A DNA stretch of 64,000 bases. It comes from Bacteroidales bacterium. Its GTDB lineage: Bacteria > Bacteroidota > Bacteroidia > Bacteroidales > VadinHA17. Positions 44,499-54,125 of this stretch are shown here, piece after piece; positions within the stretch are counted from its first letter, which is position 1, and each line of letters opens with the position of its first letter. Where the stretch lies: NCBI GenBank assembly GCA_003141895.1, contig PLNT01000011.1, positions 47,112-111,111 on the forward strand. The letters are read 5' to 3'. The position numbers and the translations under genes were made by a program. A model generated the notes under the pieces. That model was not told the origin of the DNA, ran no database searches, and saw only the letters and a list, made by a program, of their open reading frames with translations.

Positions 44499-45413
44499 TT
44501 ATAAATATTGAAGGCGGGCCTTGTTTCCTGTAATTTCAATTTTTGCCACTCTCCCTATATAAAAAGCCCTGTTGTCCGGAATATGTCCTGCAGGGAAATT
44601 AAACAGTACGGGATAACCATAATCCTTCACAATATCAAAAATTGTTTCCTCAACATTCCTTCCCCAGGGAATTTTCGTTTCTTCAATTTTATTCATTCCT
44701 CCTATAATCAAAGCTGAAAGATTTTTAAGTTTTCCTGTTAGCTTAAGAGATGTGAGCATTCTGTCGATATGATAAATATTTTCAGAAATATCTTCAATAA
44801 ACAATATTTTCCCATTTGTTACGGAATCGGCTTTAGTTCCTGAAAGACTGTTAAGCAAAGAAAGGTTCCCTCCCGTAATTTCTCCCGTAACTTTTCCCTG
44901 ATTATAAAAGTTCCCTGTCCATTCATGATAAAGGTTATCACCGAATAATGCCTTTTTCAAAGAGCTAAATGTGTCGGCTGTCTTTTCTGTATTATTGAAG
45001 TTCAAAGGCATTTCTCCATGTATTGACATTATCCCGCATACTTCATTTAACCATATATGCAGAACTGTTATATCGCTGAATCCCGAATACCATTTTGGAT
45101 TTTTGTTCAAAACAGAAAAATCGATCCTGTCGATTATTTTTGAGAGACCATATCCTCCTCTGGAACAAAAGACGGCTTTAATTTCACTATCATCTGTCAT
45201 TTCCTGGATATCGAACAGTCGTTCTTCATCACTCCCTGCAAAGGGACCTTTTCTTTTTGCTGCGTTTCTTCCTACCCTTACTCTTAAATCCCATTTTTCA
45301 AGATATTGTACAGCTTCAAGCAGTAACTTTTCATCAATACAGAAAGAGGGGGAGACTATTCCCACTTCATCTCCATTTTTAAGGAATGGAGGTTGTATCT
45401 TCTTTGATGTCAT
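44499..45413 (-). CDS. LD-carboxypeptidase (S66 family)
   Basis: 304 residues. The S66 family trims the terminal D-alanine from tetrapeptides during cell-wall recycling. N-terminal PPFLKNGDEVGIVSPS and FCSRGGYGLSKII are present. The nucleophile serine is in SGFSDITVLHIW near residue 114. The glutamate is in LFIEDISENIYHIDRML and the histidine in FPAGHIPDNR, so the Ser-Glu-His triad is complete. Length matches LdcA (~305). It has no operon partner; repeats flank it on both sides. Microcin-immunity MccF proteins share the fold and cannot be fully excluded. Confidence 0.88.
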   Translation of the reverse strand: MTSKKIQPPFLKNGDEVGIVSPSFCIDEKLLLEAVQYLEKWDLRVRVGRNAAKRKGPFAGSDEERLFDIQEMTDDSEIKAVFCSRGGYGLSKIIDRIDFSVLNKNPKWYSGFSDITVLHIWLNEVCGIMSIHGEMPLNFNNTEKTADTFSSLKKALFGDNLYHEWTGNFYNQGKVTGEITGGNLSLLNSLSGTKADSVTNGKILFIEDISENIYHIDRMLTSLKLTGKLKNLSALIIGGMNKIEETKIPWGRNVEETIFDIVKDYGYPVLFNFPAGHIPDNRAFYIGRVAKIEITGNKARLQYL

Positions 45414-45469
45414 AGTGAAATCTTAATATGTAAAAGTAATTGTATTTGATTCGTTTTACAACTCTGTAA

Positions 45470-45622
45470 GATTGCTTCGTCGCTTCGCTCCTAGCAATGA
45501 CAGGCTGAGTTGATTTTGAAAATGGTCGTATTGGATTGCTTCTCCCGCTTCGCGGGATCGCAATGACGCGTACATTATTAAGTTGGTGGTCATTGCGAGG
45601 AGTGAAACGACGAAGCAATCCC
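45470..45622. repeat. three GTCATTGCGAGG-type repeats (family B)
   Basis: Copies at 45470-45501 (GATTGCTTCGTCGCTTCGCT..., inverted), 45534-45567 (inverted, with CCCGCTTCGCGGG hairpin) and 45589-45620 (direct, GTCATTGCGAGGAGTGAAAC...). The first and third form a large inverted pair. This wording is a widespread bacterial palindromic repeat type. Confidence 0.8.
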
Positions 45623-45655
45623 CAAATCTCATTACGAAATAAACTAACAGAGTAG

Positions 45656-45689
45656 TTGGGGAAAAAAACACATATATTTATTATCTTTG
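45656..45689 (+). promoter_or_regulatory. putative Bacteroidota-type promoter of metG
   Basis: TTG at 45656-45658 and TATCTTTG at 45682-45689 are about 23 bases apart. The metG ATG at 45729 lies 39 bases downstream of the -7 box. Confidence 0.45.
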
Positions 45690-45728
45690 GTCGATTTAAT
45701 AAAAAGCTAATACCTCATTATCAGTCCT

Positions 45729-47762
45729 ATGAAGAATTTCAAAAGATATCTTGTTACATCGGCTCTTCCTTATGCTAACGGGCCTATACATATTGGTCAT
45801 CTGGCTGGAGTTTATATTCCTTCAGACATATATACAAGATACCTGAGAATGAAAGGAGTGGATGTGATCTCTGTCTGCGGATCTGATGAGCACGGAGTTC
45901 CAATCACGCTCAAAGCCCGTAAGGAAGGGGTTACTCCCCAGGAAATTGTTGACCGGTATCATTCACTGAATAAAAAGGCATTTGAAGATTTTGGTATTGC
46001 ATTTGACATATATTCGAGAACATCAAATAAAGTACATTACGAAGTTGCTTCAGGATTCTTCAAGACTCTTTATGACAGGGGTGAATTCACTGAAAAAATA
46101 ACCGAACAGTATTATGATGAGGAAGCCGGATGTTTTCTGGCAGACAGGTATATTATGGGAACTTGTCCAAACTGCGGTAATGAAAATGCATATGGCGACC
46201 AGTGTGAAAAATGTGGAAGCTCTCTCAGTCCAAATGAACTGATCAATCCTCATTCAACTATTAGCGGAAATTTGCCGGTGCTCCGCGAAACACTTCACTG
46301 GTATCTGCCGCTCGACAAGTACGAACCATGGCTTAAAAAATGGATCCTTGAAGAGCATAAAGAGTGGAAACCGAATGTTTACGGGCAATGTAAATCATGG
46401 CTTGATCAGGGGTTACAGCCAAGAGCAGTTAGTCGTGATCTGGACTGGGGTGTACCGGTACCTGTTGAAGGAGCGAAAGGGAAAGTATTATATGTGTGGT
46501 TTGATGCCCCAATCGGATATATATCTGCAACGAAAGAACTTACGCCGGACTGGGAAAAATACTGGAAGGATAAGGAAACAAAAATGGTCCACTTCATTGG
46601 AAAAGATAATATCGTATTTCATTGTATTATCTTCCCTGCTATGCTAAAAGCAGAGGGTAGTTACATCCTTCCCGAAAATGTACCTGCCAATGAATTTCTT
46701 AATCTTGAAAATGATAAAATTTCAACGTCGAGAAACTGGGCGGTATGGCTTCATGAATACCTTGAAGATTTCCCCGGGAAACAGGATGTCCTCCGGTATT
46801 CACTTTGCGCCAATGCTCCTGAAACAAAAGATAATGATTTCACATGGAAGGATTTTCAGGCACGTAATAATAATGAACTGGTTGCCATTCTTGGCAATTT
46901 CGTAAATCGCACGCTTGTGCTTACCAATAATTATTATGAAGGGAAAGTGCCGGAGAGGGGCAGGACTGATGCCAATGATGATTCTGTACTAAAGAATATT
47001 TCAGGTTTTAAGGAAAATGTTGAATCGTGTCTGGAAAATTTTAAATTCCGGGAAGCTCTGAAAGAAGCAATGAATCTTGCCAGACTTGGAAATAAATATC
47101 TTGCAGATGCAGAGCCATGGAAAGTGATAAAAACCGATCCGGAAAGAGTAAAAACAATTATGAATATTGCCCTTCAGATCACTGCAAATCTGACAATTAT
47201 CTGTGAACCTTTTCTCCCCTTCTCAATGAAAAAATTACGGGGCTGGATTAATCTGGATGAATTGAAATGGGAAAATGCCGGTAAAACAGATTTGCTTACT
47301 CCCGGACATATAATCAGCAGACCTGATTTGCTTTTTGAGAAAATAGAAGATGAAGAAATAACACGACAGGTTAATAAGCTTCTTTTAACAAAGAAAGTGA
47401 ATGAGGAAGCCGGAGCAAAAACCACTCCCGGAAAGGAATCTGTAACATTTGATGATTTCTGCAGGCTGGATATAAGAACAGCAACTATCCTGGAAGCCGA
47501 GAAAGTTCCCAAGACAAATAAACTGCTCAAACTTAAAATCGATACAGGTCTGGATATAAGGACAATAGTCTCAGGTATAGCTGAATATTATGATCCATCT
47601 GCCATTATAGGTAAACAGATTTCAATTGTTGCTAATCTTGAACCCAGGATGATCAAAGGAATTGAATCGAAAGGGATGATCCTGATGGCAGAAGATAAAA
47701 ACGGTAACCTGGTAATGGTTACTCCGGTGGAAAAAGTGAGTAACGGGAGTATGATAAAATAA
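45729..47762 (+). CDS. metG: methionine--tRNA ligase
   Basis: 677 residues, the long dimeric form. The class I HIGH motif is in [15 protein letters not shown] zinc knuckle has [18 protein letters not shown]. The KMSKS position reads [11 protein letters not shown], a variant common in this phylum. After the anticodon-binding helical domain, the C-terminal ~110 residues form a tRNA-binding (EMAP II/OB-fold) domain, [20 protein letters not shown]. It is convergent with the HU/SPOR gene, the two stops being two bases apart. Assignment is certain. Confidence 0.96.
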   Translation: MKNFKRYLVTSALPYANGPIHIGHLAGVYIPSDIYTRYLRMKGVDVISVCGSDEHGVPITLKARKEGVTPQEIVDRYHSLNKKAFEDFGIAFDIYSRTSNKVHYEVASGFFKTLYDRGEFTEKITEQYYDEEAGCFLADRYIMGTCPNCGNENAYGDQCEKCGSSLSPNELINPHSTISGNLPVLRETLHWYLPLDKYEPWLKKWILEEHKEWKPNVYGQCKSWLDQGLQPRAVSRDLDWGVPVPVEGAKGKVLYVWFDAPIGYISATKELTPDWEKYWKDKETKMVHFIGKDNIVFHCIIFPAMLKAEGSYILPENVPANEFLNLENDKISTSRNWAVWLHEYLEDFPGKQDVLRYSLCANAPETKDNDFTWKDFQARNNNELVAILGNFVNRTLVLTNNYYEGKVPERGRTDANDDSVLKNISGFKENVESCLENFKFREALKEAMNLARLGNKYLADAEPWKVIKTDPERVKTIMNIALQITANLTIICEPFLPFSMKKLRGWINLDELKWENAGKTDLLTPGHIISRPDLLFEKIEDEEITRQVNKLLLTKKVNEEAGAKTTPGKESVTFDDFCRLDIRTATILEAEKVPKTNKLLKLKIDTGLDIRTIVSGIAEYYDPSAIIGKQISIVANLEPRMIKGIESKGMILMAEDKNGNLVMVTPVEKVSNGSMIK

Positions 47763-47763
47763 A

Positions 47764-48735
47764 TTATATCTTTCTTGAAATCCAGCTTCCGGGAAATTTA
47801 TTGGTAATGCTGTCTTTTTTTGTCAGAGCTGTATGCAGATCACTGCACATTATTGCACATACTCTGTAAAAACCGTTATCTGTAGAAACAATCTCGGGTG
47901 AAAAACCCTCTTCTTTCAATTTATCAACCTGAGAGAGAGCATTCTCTCTGGATTTAAAACTTCCTGTAATAACAAAATATCCGTTTGTTTCCTTGACTAC
48001 AGCGCTAACGATAATTGGTCCTGCTGATTTATCAGAGGTTGGTTCAGTATTTGCAGGCGTAATTTCTTCAGTTTTAGGCAATTCATTGGCACCTTCATCA
48101 ACGGCTTTCTTGTTATTTTCAAATTCGGCTGTTACGAGGGGATTCAAAGTTGTAGTTTCAACCTTCGATTTGAAGAGATCTGTTTTCAATGGGACAATTA
48201 CAAGGAGAGAAAGCAAAGGAACAATTACTGCGGCTCTCCATAGTATTTTTCTTAATGATACCTGAGCAACGGGGTCCTTATCTTTTTGTTTGATAATCCG
48301 CTTCCTTACATCATACCCCACGAGAGGCACACATTGAAAAGACTCAAGTCCATAGGAATCGAGGTAATAATTTACATCCCTGTCAGGTTCAAACTGTATA
48401 TTACCTTCGTGATTATTTATGAAGCTCCCTATATTATCAAAAACAACTTTTTCACCTTTTTCAAGCTTTCTCCGGACACCTGAAACAAATTCTTCAACAA
48501 TATTTCTTGCATCTCCGTAATTCAATCCGGATGAACTCGATATCCTCCCAATCAGGAGGCCGTCATTGTGATTCAGGTTCCTGTTAAAAGATATTTGCTT
48601 TAAAGGCGGATAAAATGTACTTGTACTTTTATCGATTCTGGCTGGTGTATAATTTCCAATGAACCCACCAAAGCCAGGAACAATAACACAATCATGCCCA
48701 AATAACAATTCTCTTATAAAAGCACTTACATCCAC
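47764..48735 (-). CDS. HU/CCDC81-like domain protein with C-terminal SPOR domain
   Basis: 323 residues. The N-terminal ~140 residues match the HU-CCDC81 bacterial domains (LLFGHDCVIVPGFGGFIGNY, FDNIGSFINNHEGNIQFEPD). A single membrane segment (ILWRAAVIVPLLSLLVIVP) follows at ~165-185, then a low-complexity linker. The C-terminal ~75 residues are a SPOR domain (YFVITGSFKSRENALSQVDKL). SPOR domains bind denuded peptidoglycan at division sites. The topology implies a cytoplasmic HU-like part tied through the membrane to the septal cell wall. The family is conserved in Bacteroidota; its function is little studied. Confidence 0.85.
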   Translation of the reverse strand: MDVSAFIRELLFGHDCVIVPGFGGFIGNYTPARIDKSTSTFYPPLKQISFNRNLNHNDGLLIGRISSSSGLNYGDARNIVEEFVSGVRRKLEKGEKVVFDNIGSFINNHEGNIQFEPDRDVNYYLDSYGLESFQCVPLVGYDVRKRIIKQKDKDPVAQVSLRKILWRAAVIVPLLSLLVIVPLKTDLFKSKVETTTLNPLVTAEFENNKKAVDEGANELPKTEEITPANTEPTSDKSAGPIIVSAVVKETNGYFVITGSFKSRENALSQVDKLKEEGFSPEIVSTDNGFYRVCAIMCSDLHTALTKKDSITNKFPGSWISRKI

Positions 48736-49092
48736 TACCGATCTTTCTTTTGTTAATTACAAATCTAATAAAAAATAATCAGTCAGGAAAATGTATTTTT
48801 ATTCAAATCTAAATACTTTGCCTATAAATTCAGCTTTTCGTTTTCCATTTACCCCCTTTCATTTTCCCCCAAGGGGAAAAGGTTTTGTTACGCCTTCCCC
48901 CTTGGGGGAAGTCCCGATGGCTATCGGGAGGGAAGGGGGTAAAAAAACTTAAAAAGTATAATTATCAATAGCGTTAAAAATATTGTTGCCTAAATTGTGA
49001 AGAATTACACTACCGGCTGGCAGGCATATGGGGGGTTGAGGTGTTTTTCAATATAAATTTATTATCTTCACACTTCCAAATTACTTCACAGG
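48736..49092. other. divergent intergenic region upstream of the sugar-nucleotide operon
   Basis: Apart from the repeat at 48850-48941 no gene is seen. TATCTTCA at 49064-49071 may be a -7 box for the operon beginning at 49093. A GGCTGGCAGGCATATGGGGG stretch near 49016 was checked as a JUMPStart/ops-like element but does not match well. Confidence 0.45.
48850..48941. repeat. C/G-tract palindromic repeat (family A copy 7)
   Basis: TACCCCCTTTCATTTTCCCC and GGAGGGAAGGGGGTA form the outer arms. Inner hairpins are TTTTCCCCCAAGGGGAAAA and CTTCCCCCTTGGGGGAAG, plus TCCCGATGGCTATCGGGA. Confidence 0.72.
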
Positions 49093-50223
49093 ATGAGAGA
49101 GATACAAATGGTCGATCTGAATGCTCAATATGAGAAGATAGGGCATGAAATTGACGGTGCAATAAAATCTATACTTCTTTCAACAGCATTCATCAAAGGG
49201 CCCGATGTAAGGTTATTCGAAAATGAACTTCAGGAGTACATGGGTGTAAAAAATGTGGTATCATGTGCCAATGGAACCGATGCCCTCCAGCTTGCCATGA
49301 GAGTACTCAATCTGAAACCAGGTGATGAAGTTATTACAACTGACTTCACGTTCATTGCAACTGTTGAAGTGGTTGCTTTGCTAGGTCTTAAACTGGTAAT
49401 TGTGGACCCTGAACCCGGTACCTATAATATTTCAGCAGAAGCTGTGAGAAAAGCAATTACGCCCAAAACAAAGGTAATTGTTCCTGTTCATTTATTTGGA
49501 CAATGTGCTGATATGGAAAGTCTTATGGATCTGGCAAAAAAAAATAAACTTTTTGTCATTGAAGATGCTGCCCAGGCAACAGGGGCTGATTATTTATTTA
49601 AAAATGGAACATATAAAAAAGCCGGAACGATAGGGCACATTGGAACAACATCATTTTTCCCGTCAAAAAATCTGGGTTGTTACGGTGATGGTGGAGCATT
49701 ATATACAAATGATGATGATCTGGCTAAAAAGCTCAGGAGTATAGCCAACCATGGCATGAAAATAAGATATCATTATGATGATATTGGTATTAATTCAAGA
49801 TTGGATACCATTCAGGCAGCAATTTTAAGAGTAAAACTTAAACATCTTACTGAATTCAATAAAGCGCGCGCTGCTGTTGCTGCTAAATATGATAAAGCAT
49901 TTTCAACATGTCAGTTTATATCCGTACCTCAAAGAGTTACCTATTCTTCACACATATTTCATCAATATACAATAAGAGTTAAAAATGGAAAAAGAGATGC
50001 TTTGAAGTCTTTTCTGGAATCAAGGAAAATACCATCAATGATCTATTATCCCGGACCTATCCATATGCAGGAAGCCTATGGTTTTCTTGGTTATAGTGAA
50101 AATGACTTTCCTGTAACGACTTCTCTATGCAAAGAGGTATTGTCATTACCAATGCACCCTGAGATGGAACAGGAGCAAATTGATTATATCATATCAGCTA
50201 TCCTTGAGTTTTTCAAGAAATAA
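49093..50223 (+). CDS. DegT/DnrJ/EryC1/StrS aminotransferase (WbpE-like)
   Basis: 376 residues of the sugar aminotransferase family, PLP dependent. Family stretches are MVDLNAQY, SCANGTDALQLAMRVL, GDEVITTDFTFIATVEV and EDAAQATGADY. The PLP lysine is in SFFPSKNLGCYGDGGA, and DIGINSRLDTIQAAIL follows. The next three genes encode an acetyltransferase, an oxidoreductase and a UDP-sugar dehydrogenase in the same operon. That set is the route to UDP-2,3-diacetamido-2,3-dideoxy-glucuronate, in which WbpE aminates the 3-keto sugar. I therefore infer a WbpE role; other amino sugars are possible. Confidence 0.85.
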   Translation: MREIQMVDLNAQYEKIGHEIDGAIKSILLSTAFIKGPDVRLFENELQEYMGVKNVVSCANGTDALQLAMRVLNLKPGDEVITTDFTFIATVEVVALLGLKLVIVDPEPGTYNISAEAVRKAITPKTKVIVPVHLFGQCADMESLMDLAKKNKLFVIEDAAQATGADYLFKNGTYKKAGTIGHIGTTSFFPSKNLGCYGDGGALYTNDDDLAKKLRSIANHGMKIRYHYDDIGINSRLDTIQAAILRVKLKHLTEFNKARAAVAAKYDKAFSTCQFISVPQRVTYSSHIFHQYTIRVKNGKRDALKSFLESRKIPSMIYYPGPIHMQEAYGFLGYSENDFPVTTSLCKEVLSLPMHPEMEQEQIDYIISAILEFFKK

Positions 50224-50228
50224 ATATA

Positions 50229-50807
50229 ATGGAGAAGGAATATTTTGTACATGATACAGCCATCATTGATGAAGGTTGTAAAATTGGAAAAGGCACAAAA
50301 ATCTGGCATTTCAGTCATATCATGTCCGGTTCGGAAATTGGAGAAAACTGCAATATCGGTCAGAATGTTGTTGTATCGCCGGGTGTAAAACTCGGAAAGA
50401 ATGTAAAAGTCCAGAATAACGTCTCAATTTATACCGGTGTGATTTGTGAAGATGATGTTTTCCTGGGACCGTCAATGGTATTCACAAACGTAATTAATCC
50501 GCGCAGCGCTATTATCCGTAAAAACAGCTATAATACCACGGTTGTGGAAAAAGGTGCATCAATTGGAGCTAATTCTACTATTGTCTGCGGGAACAAAATA
50601 GGAACTTATGCGTTCATAGGTGCAGGTGCCGTTGTTACTAAAGATGTTAAACCTTTTGCCCTGGTTGTGGGTAATCCGGCCCGGCAAACAGGCTGGATGA
50701 GTGAATATGGCCATAAACTTATGTTTGATAAATCCGGTTTTGCGTCATGCCCCGAAAGTGATCAGAGATACAAAATTGAGGATGGCAGGGTTTCCAGAAT
50801 ATATTAG
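50229..50807 (+). CDS. left-handed beta-helix N-acetyltransferase (WbpD-like)
   Basis: 192 residues of hexapeptide repeats: VHDTAIIDEGCKIGKGTKIW, then GSEIGENCNIGQNVVVSPG, then the GASIGANSTIVCG...GAGAVVTKDV end-cap typical of sugar 3-N-acetyltransferases. In the proposed route it acetylates UDP-GlcNAc(3NH2)A with acetyl-CoA. It starts six bases after the aminotransferase stop, implying co-translation. The last ~30 residues (FASCPESDQRYKIEDGRVSRIY) form a short tail with a cysteine. Fold is certain; substrate follows from neighbours. Confidence 0.85.
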   Translation: MEKEYFVHDTAIIDEGCKIGKGTKIWHFSHIMSGSEIGENCNIGQNVVVSPGVKLGKNVKVQNNVSIYTGVICEDDVFLGPSMVFTNVINPRSAIIRKNSYNTTVVEKGASIGANSTIVCGNKIGTYAFIGAGAVVTKDVKPFALVVGNPARQTGWMSEYGHKLMFDKSGFASCPESDQRYKIEDGRVSRIY

Positions 50808-50837
50808 TATTTTTGTGCATCTTTTTAGTAAATTTGA

Positions 50838-51791
50838 ATGACAGTTACTCCAAAAAATTTCGGAATTATAGGTGTTGCCGGCTACATTGCTGTCAGACAT
50901 CTTCATGCCATAAAAGAGACAGGAAACAATCTCCTGGCAAGTCTTGATAAGTTTGACAGTGTAGGGCGGATAGATAGTTATTTCCCTGAAAGTGATTTTT
51001 TTGTAGAATTCGAAAGGTTCGACAGGCATTTTGATAAATTGAAACGAACCGGAACCAAGATTGATTATGTTAGTATCTGTTCTCCTAATTATCTGCACGA
51101 TTCACATATCAGATTTGCCCTGCGCCATCAGGCTGAAGCTATATGTGAAAAACCAATTGTGCTGAATCCATGGAATATAGATGCCTTGCAGGAAATTGAA
51201 AATGAGACTGGTCACAAAATATATACTGTTCTGCAGCTTCGTCTCCACCCCAAAATACTTGAACTCCGCGACAAAATCATGAATGGACCAAAAGGAAAGA
51301 TTTATGACATTGACATGACTTATGTAACCAGCCGCGGTAACTGGTATTCAATATCGTGGAAGGGAGATATTCAGAAATCAGGAGGAATTGCTACAAATAT
51401 AGGTATCCATTTCTTCGACATGTTGAGCTGGATTTTTGGCGATACAAGGAAAAATGTAGTTCACTTATCAGAACCCCACAAGGCTGCAGGATATCTGGAA
51501 CTTGAAAACGCAAGAGTAAGATGGTTTTTGAGTGTCGATTATAACGATATTCCCTCTTCTGTAAAGGAAAAAGGACAAAGGACATACAGATCTATTACGG
51601 TTAATGGTGAAGAGATAGAATTCAGTGAAGGCTTCACCGATCTTCATACAATGACGTACAAGGAAATTCTTGCAGGAAAAGGATTTGGTCTGAAAGAAGC
51701 ACGCCAATCTGTGGAGACTGCATATACAATAAGAAATTCAACTCCTGTCGGAATCAAAGGAGACTATCATCCCATACTAAAAACAAAATAA
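50838..51791 (+). CDS. Gfo/Idh/MocA-family oxidoreductase (WbpB/WlbA-like)
   Basis: 317 residues. The Rossmann opening is FGIIGVAGYIAVRHLHAI, slightly unusual because GxGxxG is replaced by GVAGYI. SICSPNYLHDSHI and the family lysine in ICEKPIVLNPWN follow. The catalytic C-terminal domain shows SRGNWYSISWKGD, IATNIGIHFFDML and a final GIKGDYHPIL. WbpB/WlbA oxidises C3 of UDP-GlcNAcA before transamination. Starting 30 bases after the acetyltransferase and just before the dehydrogenase, it completes the four-enzyme set. Match to the WlbA subgroup is by wording and context, not by a search. Confidence 0.85.
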   Translation: MTVTPKNFGIIGVAGYIAVRHLHAIKETGNNLLASLDKFDSVGRIDSYFPESDFFVEFERFDRHFDKLKRTGTKIDYVSICSPNYLHDSHIRFALRHQAEAICEKPIVLNPWNIDALQEIENETGHKIYTVLQLRLHPKILELRDKIMNGPKGKIYDIDMTYVTSRGNWYSISWKGDIQKSGGIATNIGIHFFDMLSWIFGDTRKNVVHLSEPHKAAGYLELENARVRWFLSVDYNDIPSSVKEKGQRTYRSITVNGEEIEFSEGFTDLHTMTYKEILAGKGFGLKEARQSVETAYTIRNSTPVGIKGDYHPILKTK

Positions 51792-51795
51792 TCCA

Positions 51796-53091
51796 ATGAA
51801 TATGTTCAATAAACTTGTCAAAAAAGAGACTAAACTTTCAGTCATTGGCCTCGGATATGTAGGTCTTCCTATCGCTCTGGAGTTTGCAAAACAGATAAAA
51901 GTTGTTGGTTTTGATATAAAACCAGAAAGGATTGATCTGATGAAAAAAGGAATCGATCCAAGTAAAGAACTTACATCTGATGCTTTTAAGAGTGCGGATA
52001 TTGTTTTTACCAGCGATCCCTCCGAATTAAAGAGTGCTTCTTTTCATATTATTGCAGTTCCCACGCCTACCACTAAAAATAACCTTCCCGATCTTACGCC
52101 GGTTCTGAAAGCCTCCGAGACTGTAGGCAGGATATTAAAGAAAGGCGATTACGTCGTTTATGAATCGACAGTGTACCCCGGATGTACGGAGGATGATTGT
52201 ATTCCTGTTCTCGAAAGATATTCGGAACTAAAATGCGGTAAGGATTTTAAAGTAGGATTTTCTCCTGAAAGAATTAATCCTGGCGACATAAATCATACGC
52301 TTACTAAAATTGTAAAAGTTACCAGCGGCTGTGATGCTGAATCTGCCGAAAATATTGCAAAAATCTATGAACTTATAATAAAAGCAGGAGTTCACCGTGC
52401 CAGCTCAATAAAAGTAGCGGAATCGGCAAAAATCATCGAGAACACTCAACGCGATATAAATATTGCGTTCATGAATGAGCTTTCAATTATATTTAACAGG
52501 CTGGGGGTTAATACTTACGAAGTACTTGAAGCTGCGGGCACTAAATGGAACTTTCTCAAATTTTATCCCGGTCTGGTTGGGGGACATTGTATTGGCGTGG
52601 ATCCTTATTATCTCTCATTTAAAGCAAAGGCCCTCGGTTATCATCCTCAAATGATTGACTCAGGTAGATTCGTAAATGACAGTATGGGAGGATACATTGG
52701 TAAACAAACTGTCAAAAAAATAATCGCCTGCGGAAAAAATCTGAAGGGATGTCGGGTCCTTATTATGGGGATCACCTTCAAAGAAGATGTTACAGATATC
52801 CGGAATTCTAAAGTTATGGATATCGTAAATGAACTTAAAGATTTCGGAATTTCAGTTGATGTTATTGATCCCGGAGCTGGAAAACATGAGGTCAAAGAGG
52901 AATATCAGATTGATCTTAAGGATAAACCTTCAGGTAAATACGATGCGGTGATTCTTGCTGTATCTCATAAAGAATACTTAAAGCTTGATGAGTCATATTT
53001 CACGCCTCTTTTAAATAAGGATGGCCTTGTAGTAGATGTTAAAGGTGTACTTCGCGGAAAGATCAAAAATAATCCATACTGGAGCCTGTAA
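51796..53091 (+). CDS. nucleotide sugar (UDP-HexNAc) 6-dehydrogenase, WbpA/WbpO/TviB-like
   Basis: 431 residues. The NAD motif is VIGLGYVGLPIALEFAK near residue 15. The substrate region has YESTVYPGCTEDDCIP and GFSPERINPGD. The catalytic cysteine is in GLVGGHCIGVDPYYLSFKA. The C-terminal UDP-sugar binding domain has GITFKEDVTDIRNSKV. It performs the four-electron oxidation of the C6 hydroxyl to a carboxylate, giving a UDP-HexNAc uronic acid. UDP-GlcNAc is the likely substrate because of the neighbouring 3-amino and acetyl steps. It lies four bases after the oxidoreductase stop. Confidence 0.88.
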   Translation: MNMFNKLVKKETKLSVIGLGYVGLPIALEFAKQIKVVGFDIKPERIDLMKKGIDPSKELTSDAFKSADIVFTSDPSELKSASFHIIAVPTPTTKNNLPDLTPVLKASETVGRILKKGDYVVYESTVYPGCTEDDCIPVLERYSELKCGKDFKVGFSPERINPGDINHTLTKIVKVTSGCDAESAENIAKIYELIIKAGVHRASSIKVAESAKIIENTQRDINIAFMNELSIIFNRLGVNTYEVLEAAGTKWNFLKFYPGLVGGHCIGVDPYYLSFKAKALGYHPQMIDSGRFVNDSMGGYIGKQTVKKIIACGKNLKGCRVLIMGITFKEDVTDIRNSKVMDIVNELKDFGISVDVIDPGAGKHEVKEEYQIDLKDKPSGKYDAVILAVSHKEYLKLDESYFTPLLNKDGLVVDVKGVLRGKIKNNPYWSL

Positions 53092-53094
53092 ATA

Positions 53095-54123
53095 ATGAAG
53101 AACATTCTGGTTACCGGAGGAACCGGATATATCGGTTCTCATACCACTGTCGAACTGATCGGACAGGGATTCGAAGTGATCATTATTGATAACCTTTACA
53201 ATTCCGAAGCAGAAGTAATAGACCGGATACACAAGATAACCGGAATCAGACCTCATCTTGAGGTACTTGATCTTTGCAACCAGGAAAAACTCGACGCATT
53301 CATAAAAAAGCACAAAGATATTTCTGCAATTATTCATTTTGCAGCCTATAAAGCTGTAGGTGAATCAGTAAATGAACCACTGAAGTACTACAGGAATAAT
53401 CTCTTGTCGTTGATCAATATCCTTGGGGTGATGAAACTCTATGGCATACCTAACCTGGTATTTTCATCATCATGCACAGTCTACGGCCAGCCCGAAAAGC
53501 TCCCCGTAACTGAAGATTCTCCATTACAACCTGCCACATCTCCTTATGGAAATACCAAACAGATAGGAGAAGTGATAATAAAGGATACAACTCACTCTAA
53601 CGAGAATATCAAAGCAATTTCATTAAGATATTTTAACCCTATCGGTGCCCATCCTTCGTCATTAATCGGAGAACTTCCCCGAGGTGTGCCGGAAAACCTT
53701 GTTCCCTATCTGACACAGACCGGATATGGTATAAGAGAAGAACTCAAAGTTTTCGGAAATGATTATGATACCCCTGACGGCTCATGCATAAGGGATTATC
53801 TTCATGTAGTTGACCTTGCTAAAGCTCATGTTGTTGCTGTTAAAAGACTTATTGAAAATAAGAACAAGAAAAATTATGAAGTTTTTAACCTGGGAACTGG
53901 AAATGGTGTTTCAGTTCTGGAGGCAATAAGATCCTTCGAACGTGTTTCAGGGGTAAAGTTGAAATACAGGATAGTTGGAAGAAGACCTGGCGATATTGAA
54001 AAGATATGGGCCGATCCTTCATTTGCTAATTCAGAATTGGGATGGAAAACGTTAAGTTCTCTTGATGAAGCAATGAAAACTGCATGGGAATGGGAAAAAG
54101 TTGTCAGGAGTAATAAGTTATAG
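53095..54123 (+). CDS. galE: UDP-glucose 4-epimerase
   Basis: 342 residues, extended SDR. NAD motif VTGGTGYIGSHTTVELI at the N-terminus, catalytic serine in FSSSCTVYG, and the YxxxK dyad in SPYGNTKQIGE. NPIGAHPSSLIGE and GTGNGVSVLEAI match GalE. It interconverts UDP-glucose and UDP-galactose, or the N-acetyl forms. It starts three bases after the dehydrogenase stop and ends two bases before rfbB, so all six genes behave as one operon for sugar-nucleotide precursors. Confidence 0.93.
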   Translation: MKNILVTGGTGYIGSHTTVELIGQGFEVIIIDNLYNSEAEVIDRIHKITGIRPHLEVLDLCNQEKLDAFIKKHKDISAIIHFAAYKAVGESVNEPLKYYRNNLLSLINILGVMKLYGIPNLVFSSSCTVYGQPEKLPVTEDSPLQPATSPYGNTKQIGEVIIKDTTHSNENIKAISLRYFNPIGAHPSSLIGELPRGVPENLVPYLTQTGYGIREELKVFGNDYDTPDGSCIRDYLHVVDLAKAHVVAVKRLIENKNKKNYEVFNLGTGNGVSVLEAIRSFERVSGVKLKYRIVGRRPGDIEKIWADPSFANSELGWKTLSSLDEAMKTAWEWEKVVRSNKL

Positions 54124-54125
54124 AA

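Noticed and set aside
45470-45622. A CRISPR array, because of three repeat copies of about 32 bases with spacers
   Set aside because: Copies are in mixed orientation and differ in sequence, spacers differ in length, and the same repeats occur in other intergenic regions without cas genes.
46720-46735. An apparently defective KMSKS motif in metG (KISTS)
   Set aside because: The variant keeps the catalytic lysine pattern and is, as far as I know, ordinary for this phylum.
49010-49040. A JUMPStart/ops-like element before the sugar-nucleotide operon
   Set aside because: Only a loose GGCTGGCAGG resemblance; the conserved GGCGGTAGC core is missing.
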